A stretch of 64,000 nucleotides of DNA from Prostheceraeus crozeri (taxonomy: Eukaryota; Platyhelminthes; Polycladida; Euryleptidae), in the NCBI GenBank assembly GCA_907163375.1, contig CAJQUW010007829.1, positions 118,226 to 182,225 of the forward strand, written 5' to 3'. The notes under the pieces are model-generated. The model worked only from the letters and a program-made list of their open reading frames with translations, ran no database searches and was not told the origin of the DNA. Below are positions 52,718-64,000 of this stretch, in pieces (positions within the stretch are counted from its first letter, which is position 1; every line of letters starts with the position of its first letter). The position numbers and the translations under genes were made by a program.

Positions 52718-54264
52718 CAGATTGTTTCATAAAAAATGGATCACCCTTAAACATCGCCTTAATTTCAACTTTGTCTAACTCCGCCAAACTTGAACGAATT
52801 TCTCTGAAATTTGGAAGATATGTCAGTTGTGCTTACTAATATCATTGTTGGAAATTTCAAGCATGAATATTGAGTTGTTTTCCTGTTATAGATAAAAAAG
52901 TAGTAGATAATTTGATCTTCATTTAGGAATGTTGCACAAAATCATACCTCACTCTTATAAAATTACATTTGTTTCCTTTGTTATGTAATATGTTGTTCTA
53001 CAAGCCAAAAGCTATCAAGCAAAACAAAAATAAAGAAAATCGGTCAATCAGAGCCAGTATAGCACCATTATTCATCAACAATAATGTAACTGCTACATGT
53101 GATTAACTGGACTTCATGTTCCATAGCTTCCTGACTTCGTTGCGGTGGTGTTGGCAGCACTCCTGATTGCTCTCAGCTAGAAATCTATCTCTTACCGGTT
53201 GAAAACAATACAAAGTACAAATGAACAATAACGAGATCGCATTCACAAAAGGCAAAGTGTCAGCCTTGCTAGAACTAGGCTTTTCTTTGCGAGCTACAAG
53301 CAAGCGACTAAATGTCCCTTACACAAATGTGCATCGATGGCATAATGATGATTTTCGACAGCCCGTCCACGCAAAACATCCAAACGTAGAGACCGCCTAA
53401 TTTTGAGATTTGTTAAAGTTGATCCAAGTCTCTCGTTAACTGAGATGGCTGCACTAGACTCGTCTATTTCTACGTCCACTATTCGTGGACTTATTGAGTC
53501 GAATTTCAAGAGCTGTAAGAGGCCCTCTCAGATCGAATTATCAGATCAGCATACAAAAAGACGTCTCAGATGGGCAATGAGTCATTGTCACTGGCGAAAT
53601 CAATGGGATCGGGTTGTCTGGTCTGATGAGGCATCAGTGCGTCTGAAGGATAGTGATGGTCGATTGAGATTATGGATAAAATCTGATCAGGAAATTCCGA
53701 GACATTTACATCGTCCCCGGGTACAAGGTGGTGCGACTCTACTGATTTGGGCTGGCATTTAGAACAATGGCCGCTCTGAACTTCACATACAGCAAGGAAC
53801 CATGAATTCTGAACGCTATGTGAATGTTTTACGAATGAACATTGGCCAAATGACAGATCAACTTGGTGATCCATCGACTTGGTTATTTATGGATGATAAT
53901 GCTACGTGTCACAGGAGTAGTAGAGTCAACTTATGCAAGTCTCAATTAGGGCTTAGGACATTATCTTGGCCAGCTCGTTCTCCTGATCTGAATCCCATAT
54001 ATTCTAAAGCGTAACGTTCGTCGTTCACTGCTATCTACAGATGGCGTATCACAACTTACGTCACTGGTAATGTCATTGACAATAAGGGTAGGGCCACAAA
54101 ATATTAGCTTCTTAAGAACCGTTACTGTATCATAGCTTATCAGATTATATAAGGACATTTAAATATATTAGGGACATGAAATAACATGAAAAATGCTTTC
54201 TGTATCATACTTATGTTTTATTTAGTCAAATTTTAGGATGATCCACTTTTTATGAAACGGACTG
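52718..54264 (+). mobile_element. Tc1-like transposon, inactive
   Basis: Inverted ends (left CAGATTGTTTCATAAAAAAT, right the complement of CAGTCCGTTTCATAAAAAGT) are flanked by TA on each side (52,716-52,717 and 54,265-54,266). Length 1547 bases. Several mismatches between the ends indicate age. It encodes a decayed transposase on the plus strand. Confidence 0.88.
53221..54014 (+). pseudogene. Tc1-like transposase remnant
   Basis: Helix-turn-helix start MNNNEIAFTKGKVSALLELG, then a second HTH region (SLTEMAALDSSISTSTIRGL). Catalytic parts: VVWSDEAS (first Asp), WLFMDDNATCHRS (second Asp) and WPARSPDLNPI, after which the expected Glu motif (usually EHVW or ENLW) is replaced by YSKA. Internal stops occur near 53,398 and 53,761, so it is dead. 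Confidence 0.85.
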
Positions 54265-54266
54265 TA

Positions 54267-56145
54267 TTTGATTCCATGTTTACCGAAAGTAAAATTCACA
54301 ATTGTCTCACTGTCTGACGATGATCAAACATATCACAAGAGAAAGCTCTTGGTCAGAGAACATATAAGCTTCCTTCTTCCCAAAACACAATTGTCTTTGT
54401 TTAAATCGGTTTTGTATTTTTGCTGTTTTCAATGAGCAGCATACTCATGATTGCATGTACCAATAGCTTCATCATGAACGTGCAAATGGTCATTTTGATG
54501 ACATTTATTGTCATTTGAAAATAGTATCTCTCTGTCTTTTCGGGCATGATTTCATCATAAATGTTGCGACTTTTGCGCTAGTCAATGCAGTTATGAGCAC
54601 ACTAACTAACTCGGGTTGGAACGGGACTGAAAGATGAATTATTGGATGAGTCTGGGATAAAGGATGAAAAAAAATATATATAATACTGGACCATGCCCAT
54701 GCTAAAACTTTCTGGTATAACTAAAACAATGGTAATCTAGTATACCGATTATCCTCATAGAGACACTTTTTTCAAAAGGTTTTGCGGTGGTCATTTGATT
54801 GTCATATAATGCACCATAAAGGCTCATAAAACTGAATTTCTATGCGGTACATATTGTAGGCAATTCTGAACCGATCTACGAGAAAGAAGCAACAATATAC
54901 AAATGCGGATATTGAAATGAAGTTCAATCCCATTGAAAATCAATGAAGTGTTTTTTCTTCATGTCAATGTGGTTTACTCGTCTGTGCAAACTACATAGCT
55001 GTCAGTTCCGTGTGAACGATAGAACAGAATGGTGAAACTTGCCGCGTCGATAATATGCGCTATTCATAATAATGTGTGTCACCTTCTTACTTAAAGAAAT
55101 AAAAAGTGACAGACAATATTTGGATAAGTGTAATAATTTGTAATTACATGTATGTATGATCTACTGCAAATGTACATTCAAATATGCTGCGGTTCTCACT
55201 TTCATTTCCAACTAGTATAGTTAGTTGTCTATGTATACAGTTGCTGTATGTAACATATCGGCGGTACTGAACCGAACTCAGTATTTGGTATCGAGAAGCC
55301 ATAACCGTCGTTTTTTGGATGTTGCGCGATATTGCGACTGCCACCATTTCTGTGCACCTATCACTCGTTCCATCACCTATCATCGTTCCATTCCACATTA
55401 CAATCAAAAACTGGAAATCAGCACTGTATTAATTATTGGATTGTATGTCAAATTGGTCTTCATTTCGAGGCGATGTCATCAAAGCTACGAAGCTGCAATC
55501 TCAATTCATTGAGAGAAATATGAACAGTTCAGCATCCATCTTTTTTTATTATTGTCATTGTCTATTTATTGAATGTTGAAATATTTCCATTCCCAATTAA
55601 ATTCAAAGTGAGAATACTGCTCAAATGTAAATAGTATTGCTCTAGTGGAACCAACAGATTCAACAGATGTAATCACCACGGTGATTCCTCAATAAGCGAT
55701 GGTAAATTTCTCATCTTTATTTAGAGACAGAGAGTGCGAATTAATGTCAGATGAAATGAAAATATTACAGGTTGAGATTTTTGTATTTGATCCTAATTAG
55801 TGTACCTGCAATTATTAATTAATGCACTGCTTTTTTGCTAATACAGTGTAAATAGGATAATCAAACATTGAGTTGCATTCTCAGTTGAAAATGGGAACAG
55901 ACCTGAATAGCTGTCATTTTATCCAATATCAAGAAACACCAGCTTCGTTGGGGACTTTTTGGTTTTACTCTTGCGTACTGCGACCTTTATGAAACCACGC
56001 TTGAGGCACATCCAAGGAACTGTCCACAGCCGTGCATATTCTACTTCCACGTAGGATTACTTTCTCTAAAATCTTGAATGTCACGAATAGGAGTTAAACA
56101 GGTCGGTAGCTGATGACTTTGGTCATTTCCTTTCCTGGTCTAGTA
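54267..56145 (+). other. unassigned intron sequence
   Basis: About 1.9 kb of AT-rich intron in which I see no gene, RNA or repeat family. Confidence 0.4.
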
Positions 56146-57732
56146 TAGTATTGAAGATCCACTTGCGTCTTTTGAACATTCACTTGCATCCAATGCTGAG
56201 AAGGCGTCAATCACTAGCTGTGACCTGATTGGCTGATTGCCCACGCAGCTCGTTCAATGAGAACAATTAAAGCGACGAATCCTTGCTTAGACATTGATGG
56301 TTTACTAGAAAAAGTCTTTATTAGACATGTCATTAAGTTCACATGTGCTACAATTAAACAGATGCTAGGCTAAAAATCTAAACAATCAGTGTCATGTCAA
56401 CGGACTACGAAATTATGTCAGACTTCGCGAATCAGCGAGGAAAGAAGGACAAGCAATGCTGCTCCCAATTCGTGCACTTTTCAGCTGTGATCACTGGGAT
56501 TGCACTTTCTCCAACACTGACCAACAGATGACGTCGCCATTGACAAAGATTCATGCCTCTTTCACGGGCCACGTTTGCGTCAGAAAACTCGGCTTGACGC
56601 TCGGCGAGATCATGTTTTACCTTCCACTTCCATGCAGAAAAAGAATTTTCCACAGGCGTCAAAAAAGGTGAATACGGAGGCAAATATTTCACAATGTGAG
56701 TTTCTGACACTGGAGGAAGACTTCGGTGACAGGTGGCATTATCAAGAATGAAGATCGCCTGGTTTTCACATCCAACTCGAGAAACCAACTCGTTGAAGAC
56801 AGACGCAAAAACAGATTTTGACGTGCCTCCAACATGAAATTGATAATGTTCAATACCATTCTGCGGCGAAACCGCCATGAGCAAAGTAACATTTTGCCCT
56901 CGTTGACCGTTGACTACACGAACTGCTCCCACGCCCTCGGGTTCGTTGAGTGTGAACATTGTACCCGGTCTCGTCGATGTAGATGCGTCGACCGTAGTTT
57001 AGCGCTGTTTCCATAAACCATGTAGCGTAACTGAGTCTTTGGTTCTTCACATCCTCCCTGTTTCTGTCAGCAGGACAAACTTCAAGTTTTTTCAGAGTAA
57101 AAAACATGTCTTTACACACTCTTCCGAGATGTTGATCGGAAATCGATGGCTTCAAAGGCGAATGCGCAATTGCAAATTCAAATTGCGGATCGAAATTGCC
57201 GGGTTCCCTGATAGAATATCTCGAGCCGCTTCCTTCATTTCTTCGTCCACCTTTCTTGAAGTTGCTCCACCAGCTCGCCCTTCAACTATGTTCTCCGGAT
57301 CTTCCTGAGCCATTGCCCTTGCCACAATACTCCGAGCCGTTTTTCTATTTATATTCAATTGGTCGGCGAGGAGAAGGTAATCTTCTAAATTAAGATGGCA
57401 TCTAACAAGTCTGATCTTGTCCTGAACACTTATCTTCGCGCGCGGCATCTCACTATCAATTCTCACTTATCAGTGAATCATTCATTTCATTTATCTGCTT
57501 ATTCAGAGATGATTCAAAGCGCAATCGTTACCATTCTGCGCCATCCCATCATCACTATTCGACATCTGATCGGATTGTCTTACATTGTTCATTGTCACTT
57601 AGAGCTTATTCAATGACAGCGACTTTCACTTCAGCAGCCAATAGAAACATCGATAGTTACCCAGGCAAGTCAATCAATTTGCCAAGATGCAAGTCAATGT
57701 TCATGATCTCTTATTCAGTCTTCAATACTATA
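56146..57732 (-). mobile_element. IS630/Tc1-superfamily transposon, frameshifted
   Basis: The ends form an inverted repeat: left TAGTATTGAAGATCCACTTG near 56,146 and the complement of the right end near 57,732 (TAGTATTGAAGACTGAATAA). A subterminal GAACATTCACTTGCATC / GAACATTGACTTGCATC is shared. TA at the tips fits TA target duplication; the exact last base is uncertain. Length about 1.6 kb. It encodes one transposase on the minus strand. Confidence 0.8.
56432..57439 (-). pseudogene. IS630/Tc1-type DDE transposase, in three frames
   Basis: Likely start MPRAKISVQDKIRLVRCHLN. An N-terminal helix-turn-helix region (LLADQLNINRKTARSIVARA) is followed by the catalytic domain: RIYIDETGYN (Asp), AIFILDNATCHRS (Asp) and YLPPYSPFLTPVENSFSAWK (Glu), with D34E-like spacing. 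The frame changes twice, near 57,155 and near 56,900-56,955, so it is inactive. All catalytic residues remain, which suggests a younger death than the Tc1-like element. Confidence 0.85.
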
Positions 57733-59602
57733 GTGTTGCTTATTGATAAATGAAAAGAATGCCATGCAAGTGAATTGGAAGTAGAAAGGGCACACTTGCA
57801 TAAGTATAGTAAAAAGAGATAGCAGTCAATTTTTCAATCGATGAGCAGCGCAGCAAACTACAATTATTTATAAATAATTCATTCCATCAAAATGTTGACC
57901 AAGGAAAAAGGAATGTTCGTGTTATTATGCTGATGTCAGGCGAACATGTTTTGCACGGCAATTTTGTCTAGCATTTATTCATTCAATTAAGTATACATGA
58001 CCTTCAATTACAATCATAGCCCCATTCAATTACAAATTTGTAACCTTAAGTAATACATGCAATGCTGTCCATATAAAATGTCATGAAAAGACTCCGGAGA
58101 TTAAATTTCATAGATAGGGCAACCCGGGTGACATGAAGTTACATGAAGTTACATACATAAAATAATATAGCGCAACATAAAGGCATGTTAAATTAAGATT
58201 ATAATGTAAAGATGAATTAATTAAAACATTTATAGAAATCAGCGATTTTTGAATTGAATAAAAGGATGGAGTCTTTTCTTATAGTTTGCGGATTTTTTAA
58301 TGATTTTTGGTAGTTTCAATAAACTTGTTTTTTTAAGATGATGCATTTAACCTAAAACCATGTATTCAGAAATGTTTTTAGAGTAAAGAAAAATATGATC
58401 AATAAATTACTTCACTACAATATGCAACAAATAGTTCACTACACACCTGAATCTCTTTCTCCGGATATATGCGAAGTTGCTGCGAGCACAGCCGACATTT
58501 GACTCAGTGGAGAGGATGCTCAGTATGTTGCGAAAGCTTCTATCGAAAGACTTCCGGATAGCATTCTTAACTACAGTGCATTTGTATATGTGTACTACTT
58601 CACTGCATGTCAGTTACAAATTAATTTTATAATAATCTCCTTGTTCATCATCCGAAAACGTAATTCAGTTTTGCATACGACTTTTAAATGATGGAATTTT
58701 TAATTTCATATAGCTACTTAATCCATACGTCCCTACATTTTCTTGGGTAGCAGTGGAAATCTGCTCTGATCGTTTAGTGACGGAATTTTATTATGAAAGT
58801 GTTGTCCTTGTAGCGGTATACTTTGGAAAATAGTTGACTGAGGAACGAATATCGCAATTGAAGAAGTATTGATTTGTCTTTTCATGTAAATGTGCGTAAA
58901 AATATATTATAAATACTGCCTTTTTAATAATTGTTAAGTCAAATAAAGGAAAATTATTTGTCAGTTGAAAGGAAATGATCTAGGCTGGCCAGCATTTTCA
59001 ACAATATCACAAATTTTTGATTTCTTATTCCGCTCGCTTAAGTAGGCACGATCTCGATCAAAATTCAGCGCCTTCAGATGTAGAGGCTATTTGCTACCTT
59101 TTCCTCAAATCTGTGTTGTGTAGAAACAAAAATAAAAACAAAATATATAAATTCAGTTACCTACTGTAAGTAATACAGTCCCACGTTTTGTATTTCAAAT
59201 TATCCATTCGAATAAATTCCTCTTTATTCAGCAATGTTAGCAAAATTTCGTTGGTGGAACTTCTATGCAAGCGATATTGGGAAAAGCTTTGGTTATTCTA
59301 ATGAAGTTTCGATGCAGGTAACTGTTGGAAACTCTAAGCGAGATTGATGTTTACGGTAACTTTTTTAAAATGGGTTGAAATTCATGCTCCTTTGTAGTAG
59401 CTACCAGTAGTACTACTTTCATATCTAAATATGCTAGCGGTCTGTTTATGTTGGAATAACCGACATCCTTAAATAAGTAGACTGTGAGTGAACATAAGCA
59501 GCTTCTTGTTCTGTATTTTCGATATTTAAGGAAGCATCAGACTACCAGTCCTCTTTCCTCTGTTCAATTTTTAGTCTTCATTCATTTTCTTTTCCTTTTC
59601 AG
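57733..59602 (+). other. end of the large DAW1 intron, unassigned
   Basis: No gene recognised. AT-rich; a short direct repeat of ACATGAAGTTACATGAAGTT lies near 58,130. Ends in a strong acceptor, TTTTCCTTTTCAG, at 59,590-59,602. Confidence 0.45.
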
Positions 59603-60273
59603 GAAGCATGGATACTACAGCCAAACTGTGGGACGTTGAAACTGGTCTTGAAAATTTTACATTCAATGGTCATACGGCAGAAATAATCGCATTACAATTT
59701 TCGCAGACTGGTCGTAGTCTCTTGACTGGTTCATTCGATCACTCAGTTGCTTTATGGGACGTACGGAATGGAGAACGAACTCATCAACTTCTTGGTCATC
59801 AAGCAGAAATTTCGTCCGCAGTATTTAATTGGGAAGGCTCGTGTGTTGCCACTGGCTCAATGGATCGAAGGGTGAAAGTGTGGGATGTTCGTTCTACTAA
59901 GCAACCATTGCACACTTTAGAAGGCCATAGGGATGAAGTGCTTGACGTAACTTTCGATCTTACTGGTAATAAGTTGGCTTCTGCAAGTGCTGATTGCTGT
60001 GGCTTAGTTTGGGATGTTACAGCAAACTATAAAAAAATCGCAACCTTAGAGGGTCATGAGGGAGAAGTCTCAAAGATCACATTCAGTCCACAAGGTGGAC
60101 GAATCCTCACTGCTAGTGCTGATAAACGTGCTATTTTATGGAGTTCAGAGACTGGCGAAATGATTCAGAAGTTGGAGGGTCATGGAGACGAAATTTTCAG
60201 TTGTGCTTTTAACTACGAGGGAGACACAATCATAACAGGATCCAAGGACAACACGTGTCGCGTGTGGAAGTGA
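59603..60273 (+). CDS. DAW1: DAW1 last coding exon, remaining WD40 repeats
   Basis: 671-base exon ending in TGA at 60,271-60,273. Starting [15 protein letters not shown], it carries about five more WD repeats: [80 protein letters not shown], and the end [20 protein letters not shown] then DNTCRVWK. The wording follows vertebrate DAW1 blade by blade, including the C-terminus. The eight-bladed propeller binds outer-arm dynein and the IFT machinery. One uninterrupted exon for the C-terminal half; intact, no sign of decay. Confidence 0.95.
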
Positions 60274-61049
60274 TGAATCATTGAGTTCTGCAGAAGCAGA
60301 TGATACAGTGACTCAATCAGAAAGGCATTATGCTACACTTTGTATTCCAGGAATTGAGGCTTAAAAGTGCTACTATGGGTTCCTTATATCGTTAATTGCC
60401 GCAAATATATTTTTTCGTAAAACGATAGGTTTATGTCCAAATAATAATGCTATGTAATTTGTGTCTTTGTTCTTTAAGTAATTTTTTACGTTGTCTCAAA
60501 CATTTTTCGTGTGTTTTTGTCTCTGTTGTGAAATCTTCGAACCGACCAGCCAATAACGAATACTCAAAAGTAGCGTTTAGCTGGCTTCTTCAAAAGTCTA
60601 GTATGTGTAAAATACTTCAAATAGAAAAAATATCAAATTGATATCTTGTTTGAAAAACACATAGTTGAAGCTGTATTCATATCAACTAGCCAGGAAGTGC
60701 CCATCCATATGCATGTAAAATAACTGTTGGCCCTACTTGCATATTCCATCAGTTGATAAGCATCACTTGAAATTGTTTTTGTTATATGTTGAGATTGCAA
60801 TGTGAATTACATATCGTTTTCTTGTTGATCGTAGACTTACTCATTACTCATAAATATTTTTTGTACACTATCTCTTCATTCTGACATTGTGGTACTCATA
60901 ACGTTGAATCATATGAATGAACGTTTAAAGTTTTATTCAAATATTTTTACTTTTCGGAATCTACTCTGTGCTTCGCCAGTTCCAATATTTGATAACTGCT
61001 TAGAAATCTTCGTGATGGTCCGTCCATTGAATAAATTTGATTGAATAAA
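60274..61049 (+). other. DAW1 3' untranslated region with poly(A) signals
   Basis: AT-rich sequence after the stop. AATAAA occurs at 61,030-61,035 and 61,044-61,049, the likely poly(A) signals. No other gene seen; the short frame at 60,447-60,641 has no coding character. Confidence 0.5.
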
Positions 61050-61146
61050 GCTTGGTTTTGCATTTTATCGATCCATTAATGGAATAAAGAAGTCCACTCT
61101 CAAGGCTTTATTTAGTTGTATAGTAGTAGTAAGCACATTGCAAATT

Positions 61147-61290
61147 CAAGTGCAAATGGTGAAATGCTGAGTCATCAGGCGGCCGCAAGTGCAAAATGTG
61201 AAATGCTGAGTCATCAGGCTGAACGCAAGTGCAAATGGTGAAAGGCGGAGTCATCAGGCGGCTGCAAGTGCAAAATGTGAAATGCAGTGT
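61147..61290. repeat. 39-40-base minisatellite, about 3.7 copies
   Basis: Units begin CAAGTGCAAA at 61,147, 61,186, 61,226 and 61,265 and contain GTGAAATGCTGAGTCATCAG. Copies differ by a few bases each. Confidence 0.85.
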
Positions 61291-64000
61291 GAGGGACATG
61301 GCCAAGGATGTGTTGGGAGGAATGGGTCCGTGAGGTGAAAACCGCCCCCCCCCCCCAACGACTCAACTGACTTAATTGGTCGAAAAGACCAAAGTTGTTC
61401 AGAATCATGTGAAACAAACTTCTATCAAGGTTTCAGGTTGAAATTCGTCCAAAAAATTTTTTCGAAAATTTTCACTACGGTGGTCTCGACACTTAAGATT
61501 TTTTCATGAAAAAAAAAAAAAATTTTCAAAATGTTGGAATTGAGCTCCGAGACCCATCCCATCGTGTTTGTCGGCAAAAGTTGGGTCGGTGAAGTTTCGG
61601 TGAAAAAACCGCCCCCCCCCCCCAACGACTCAACTGACCGAATTGGTCGAAAAGACCAAAGTTGTTCAGAATCATGTGAAACAAACTTCTATCAAGGTTT
61701 CAGGTTGAAATTCGTCCAAAAAATTTTTTCGAAAATTTTCACTACGGTGGTCTCGACACTTAGGATTTTTTCATGAAAAAAAAAAAATTTTCAAAATGTT
61801 GGAATTGAGCTCCGAGACCCATCCCATCGTGTTTGTCGTCAAAAAGTTGGGTCGGTGAAGTTTCGGTGAAAAAACCGCCCCCCCCCCAATGACTCAACTG
61901 ACCAAATTGGTCGAAAAGACCAAAGTTGTTCAGAATCATGTGAAACAAACTTCTATCAAGGTTTCAGGTTGAAATTCGTCCAAAAAATTTTTTCGAAAAT
62001 TTTCACTACGGTGGTCTCGACACTTAGGATTTTTTCATGAAAAAATTTTTTTTTCAAAATGTTGGAATTGAGCTCCGAGGCCCATCCCATCGTGTTTGTC
62101 GTCAAAAGTTGGGTCGGTGAAGTTTCGGTGAAAAAACCGCCCCCCCCAACGACTCAACTGACTAAATTGGTAGAAAAGACCAAAGTTGTTCAGAATCATG
62201 TGAAACAAACTTCTATCAAGGTTTCAGGTTGAAATTCGTCCAAAAATTTTTTTCGAAAATTTTCACTACGGTGGTCTCGACACTTAGGATTTTTTCTTAA
62301 AAAATTTTTTTTTCAAAATGTTGGAATTGAGCTCCGAGACCCATCCCATCGTGTTTGTCGTCAAAAGTTGGGTCGGTGAAGTTTCGGTGAAAAAACCGCC
62401 CCCCCCAACGACTAAACTGACCAAATTGGTCGAAAAGACCAAAGTTGTTCAGAATCATGTGAAACAAACTTCTATCAAGGTTTCAGGTTGAAATTCGTCC
62501 AAAAAATTTTTTCGAAAATTTTCACTACGGTGGTCTCGACACTTAGGATTTTTTCATGAAAAAAAAAAAAATTTTTTAAAAATGTTGGAATTGAGCTCCG
62601 AGACCCATCCCATCGTGTTTGTCGTCAAAAGTTGGGTCGGTGAAGTTTCGGTGAAAAAACCGGCCCCCCCCCCCAACGACTCAACTGACCAAATTGGTCG
62701 AAAAGACCAAAGTTGTTCAGAATCATGTGAAACAAACTTCTATCAAGGTTTCAGGTTGAAATTCGTCCAAAAAATTTTTTCGAAAATTTTCACTACGGTG
62801 GTCTCGACACTTAGGATTTTTTCATGAAAAAAAAATTTTTCAAAATGTTGGAATTGAGCTCCGAGACCCATCCCATCGTGTTTGTCGTCAAAAGTTGGGT
62901 CGGTGAAGTTTCGGTGAAAAAACCGCCCCCCCCCCCACCAACGACTCAACTGACTAAATTGGTCGAAAAGACCAAAGTTGTTCAGAATCATGTGAAACAA
63001 ACTTCTATCAAGGTTTCAGGTTGAAATTCGTCCAAAAAATTTTTTCGAAAAATTTCACTACGGTGGTCTCGACACTTAGGATTTTTTCATGAAAAAAAAA
63101 AATTTTCAAAATGTTGGAATTGAGCTCCGAGACCCATCCCATCGTGTTTGTCGTCAAAAGTTGGGTCGGTGAAGTTTCGGTGAAAAAACCGCCCCCCCCC
63201 CCCCCCCCCCGCCGGCCGCCCCCCCCCCCAAACCGACTCAACTGACCAAAATTGGTCGACAAAGTACCACAGTTGTTCAGAATCATGTGAAACAAACTTC
63301 TATCAAGGTTTCAGGTTGAAATTCGTCCAAAAAATTTTTTCGAAAATTTTCACTACGGTGGTCTCGACACTTAGGATTTTTTCATGAAAAAAAAAAATTT
63401 TTTTTCAAAAAGGTTGGAATTGAGCTCCGAGACCGCATACCCCATGTGTTTTTGTCGTCAAAAACGTAGTGGGGTCGGGTGAAGTGTCGAGTGAAAAAAC
63501 CGCCCCCCCCCCAAAAAACGACTCAACATGGACGATAAAAATTGGTCGAAAAGGACCAAAGGGGTTTTGTATCATGCAAATCATTGTGAAACAAACAAAC
63601 TTCTATCAAGGTTTCAGGTTGAAATTCGTCCAAAAAATTTTTTCGAAAATTTTCACTACGGTGGTCTCGACACTTAGGATTTTTTCATGAAAAATTTTTT
63701 CGCACAATTTTCTACGGTGGTCTCGAAACTTCGGATTTTTTCGTGACAAAAAAAAAAATGTTTGTTCTCTCAAAATGTAGGATTGAGCTCCGAGACCCAT
63801 CCCATCGTGATGTCGTCAACAGTTGGGGTTATTCCCGGGGGAGGGGGGGAAGTTTCGGTGAAAAAACCGCCCCCCCCCCCCCCAACGGGACTCAACTGAC
63901 CAAATTGGATCGAGAAAGACCAAAGTTGTTCAGAATCACATGTGAAACAAACTTCTCCATCACGGTTTCAGGTTGCAAATTCGTCCAAAAAATTTTTTCG
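61291..64000. repeat. satellite array, about 265-base units, runs off the window
   Basis: About ten units. The anchor AACGACTCAACTGA recurs near 61,357, 61,624, 61,888, 62,148, 62,407, 62,675, 62,940, 63,231 (variant), 63,517 and 63,883 (variant). Each unit has a poly-C tract of about 7 to more than 20, a conserved block with TTGTTCAGAATCATGTGAAA and TTTCACTACGGTGGTCTCGA, a poly-A/T tract, and CTCCGAGACCCATCCCATCG. Open frames within it are by-products of the repeat and not genes. Units after about 63,200 are longer and irregular. Confidence 0.93.

Noticed and set aside
55144-55523. Overlapping frames on both strands around 55.3 kb
   Set aside because: No domain or repeat signature recognised, and both strands are open at once, which suggests chance.
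61425-63800. Many open frames on both strands (for example those ending IFWTNFNLKP)
   Set aside because: They recur once per satellite unit and cross poly-C and poly-A tracts; they are by-products of the tandem repeat.

Overview
The window is nuclear DNA from an invertebrate animal. The host evidence is one split gene with canonical splice sites, DAW1 (ODA16), a WD40 adaptor for ciliary outer dynein arms, so the host builds motile cilia or flagella. The species cannot be told from the sequence. The repeats fit a metazoan genome: Polintons, Penelope-like elements, piggyBac, Tc1/mariner, hAT and RTE-type LINE pieces.

Positions 1-41,755 are almost entirely AT-rich Polinton (Maverick/adintovirus-like) DNA in three copies. 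Copy A (1-5778) is the right part of an element: fibre-like gene, pVI/pX-like genes, major capsid protein, a phospholipase A2-integrase fusion, an adenain-type protease on the opposite strand, and a terminus ending in a palindrome. Copy B (5779 to about 21,796) starts just upstream of a packaging ATPase, carries a protein-primed polymerase B module on the minus strand, then the same capsid block as A; a piggyBac (13,580-16,217) sits in its fibre gene. Copy C (23,921-41,755) is reversed and has both ends: about 0.75 kb inverted repeats and the 6-bp target duplication ATTACC. C has a different polymerase lineage and is itself interrupted by a Penelope-like element (36,648-39,742). An older Penelope remnant lies between B and C. 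A looks nearly whole within the window, B has roughly seven breaks, and C is heavily decayed.

In the Polintons the genes form the usual sets: packaging and virion (ATPase, penton, major capsid protein, pVI/pX-like core proteins, fibre-like stalk, maturation protease), replication (polymerase B) and integration (integrase). Two things stand out. The integrase is fused to a parvovirus-type phospholipase A2 domain in all three copies. A family of short GC-rich palindromes is scattered between genes and has also entered open reading frames as multiples of three bases, differently in each copy.

Positions 42,494-60,273 hold four DAW1 exons. Their introns carry fold-backs, a tRNA-like SINE head, LINE pieces, a deleted hAT, a dead Tc1-like element and an IS630/Tc1-type element with recognisable ends. 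The first DAW1 exon was not found, so copy C, and perhaps all three Polintons, may lie in its first intron. The window ends in a 39-bp minisatellite and a satellite of about 265-bp units with poly-C tracts that runs off the edge.
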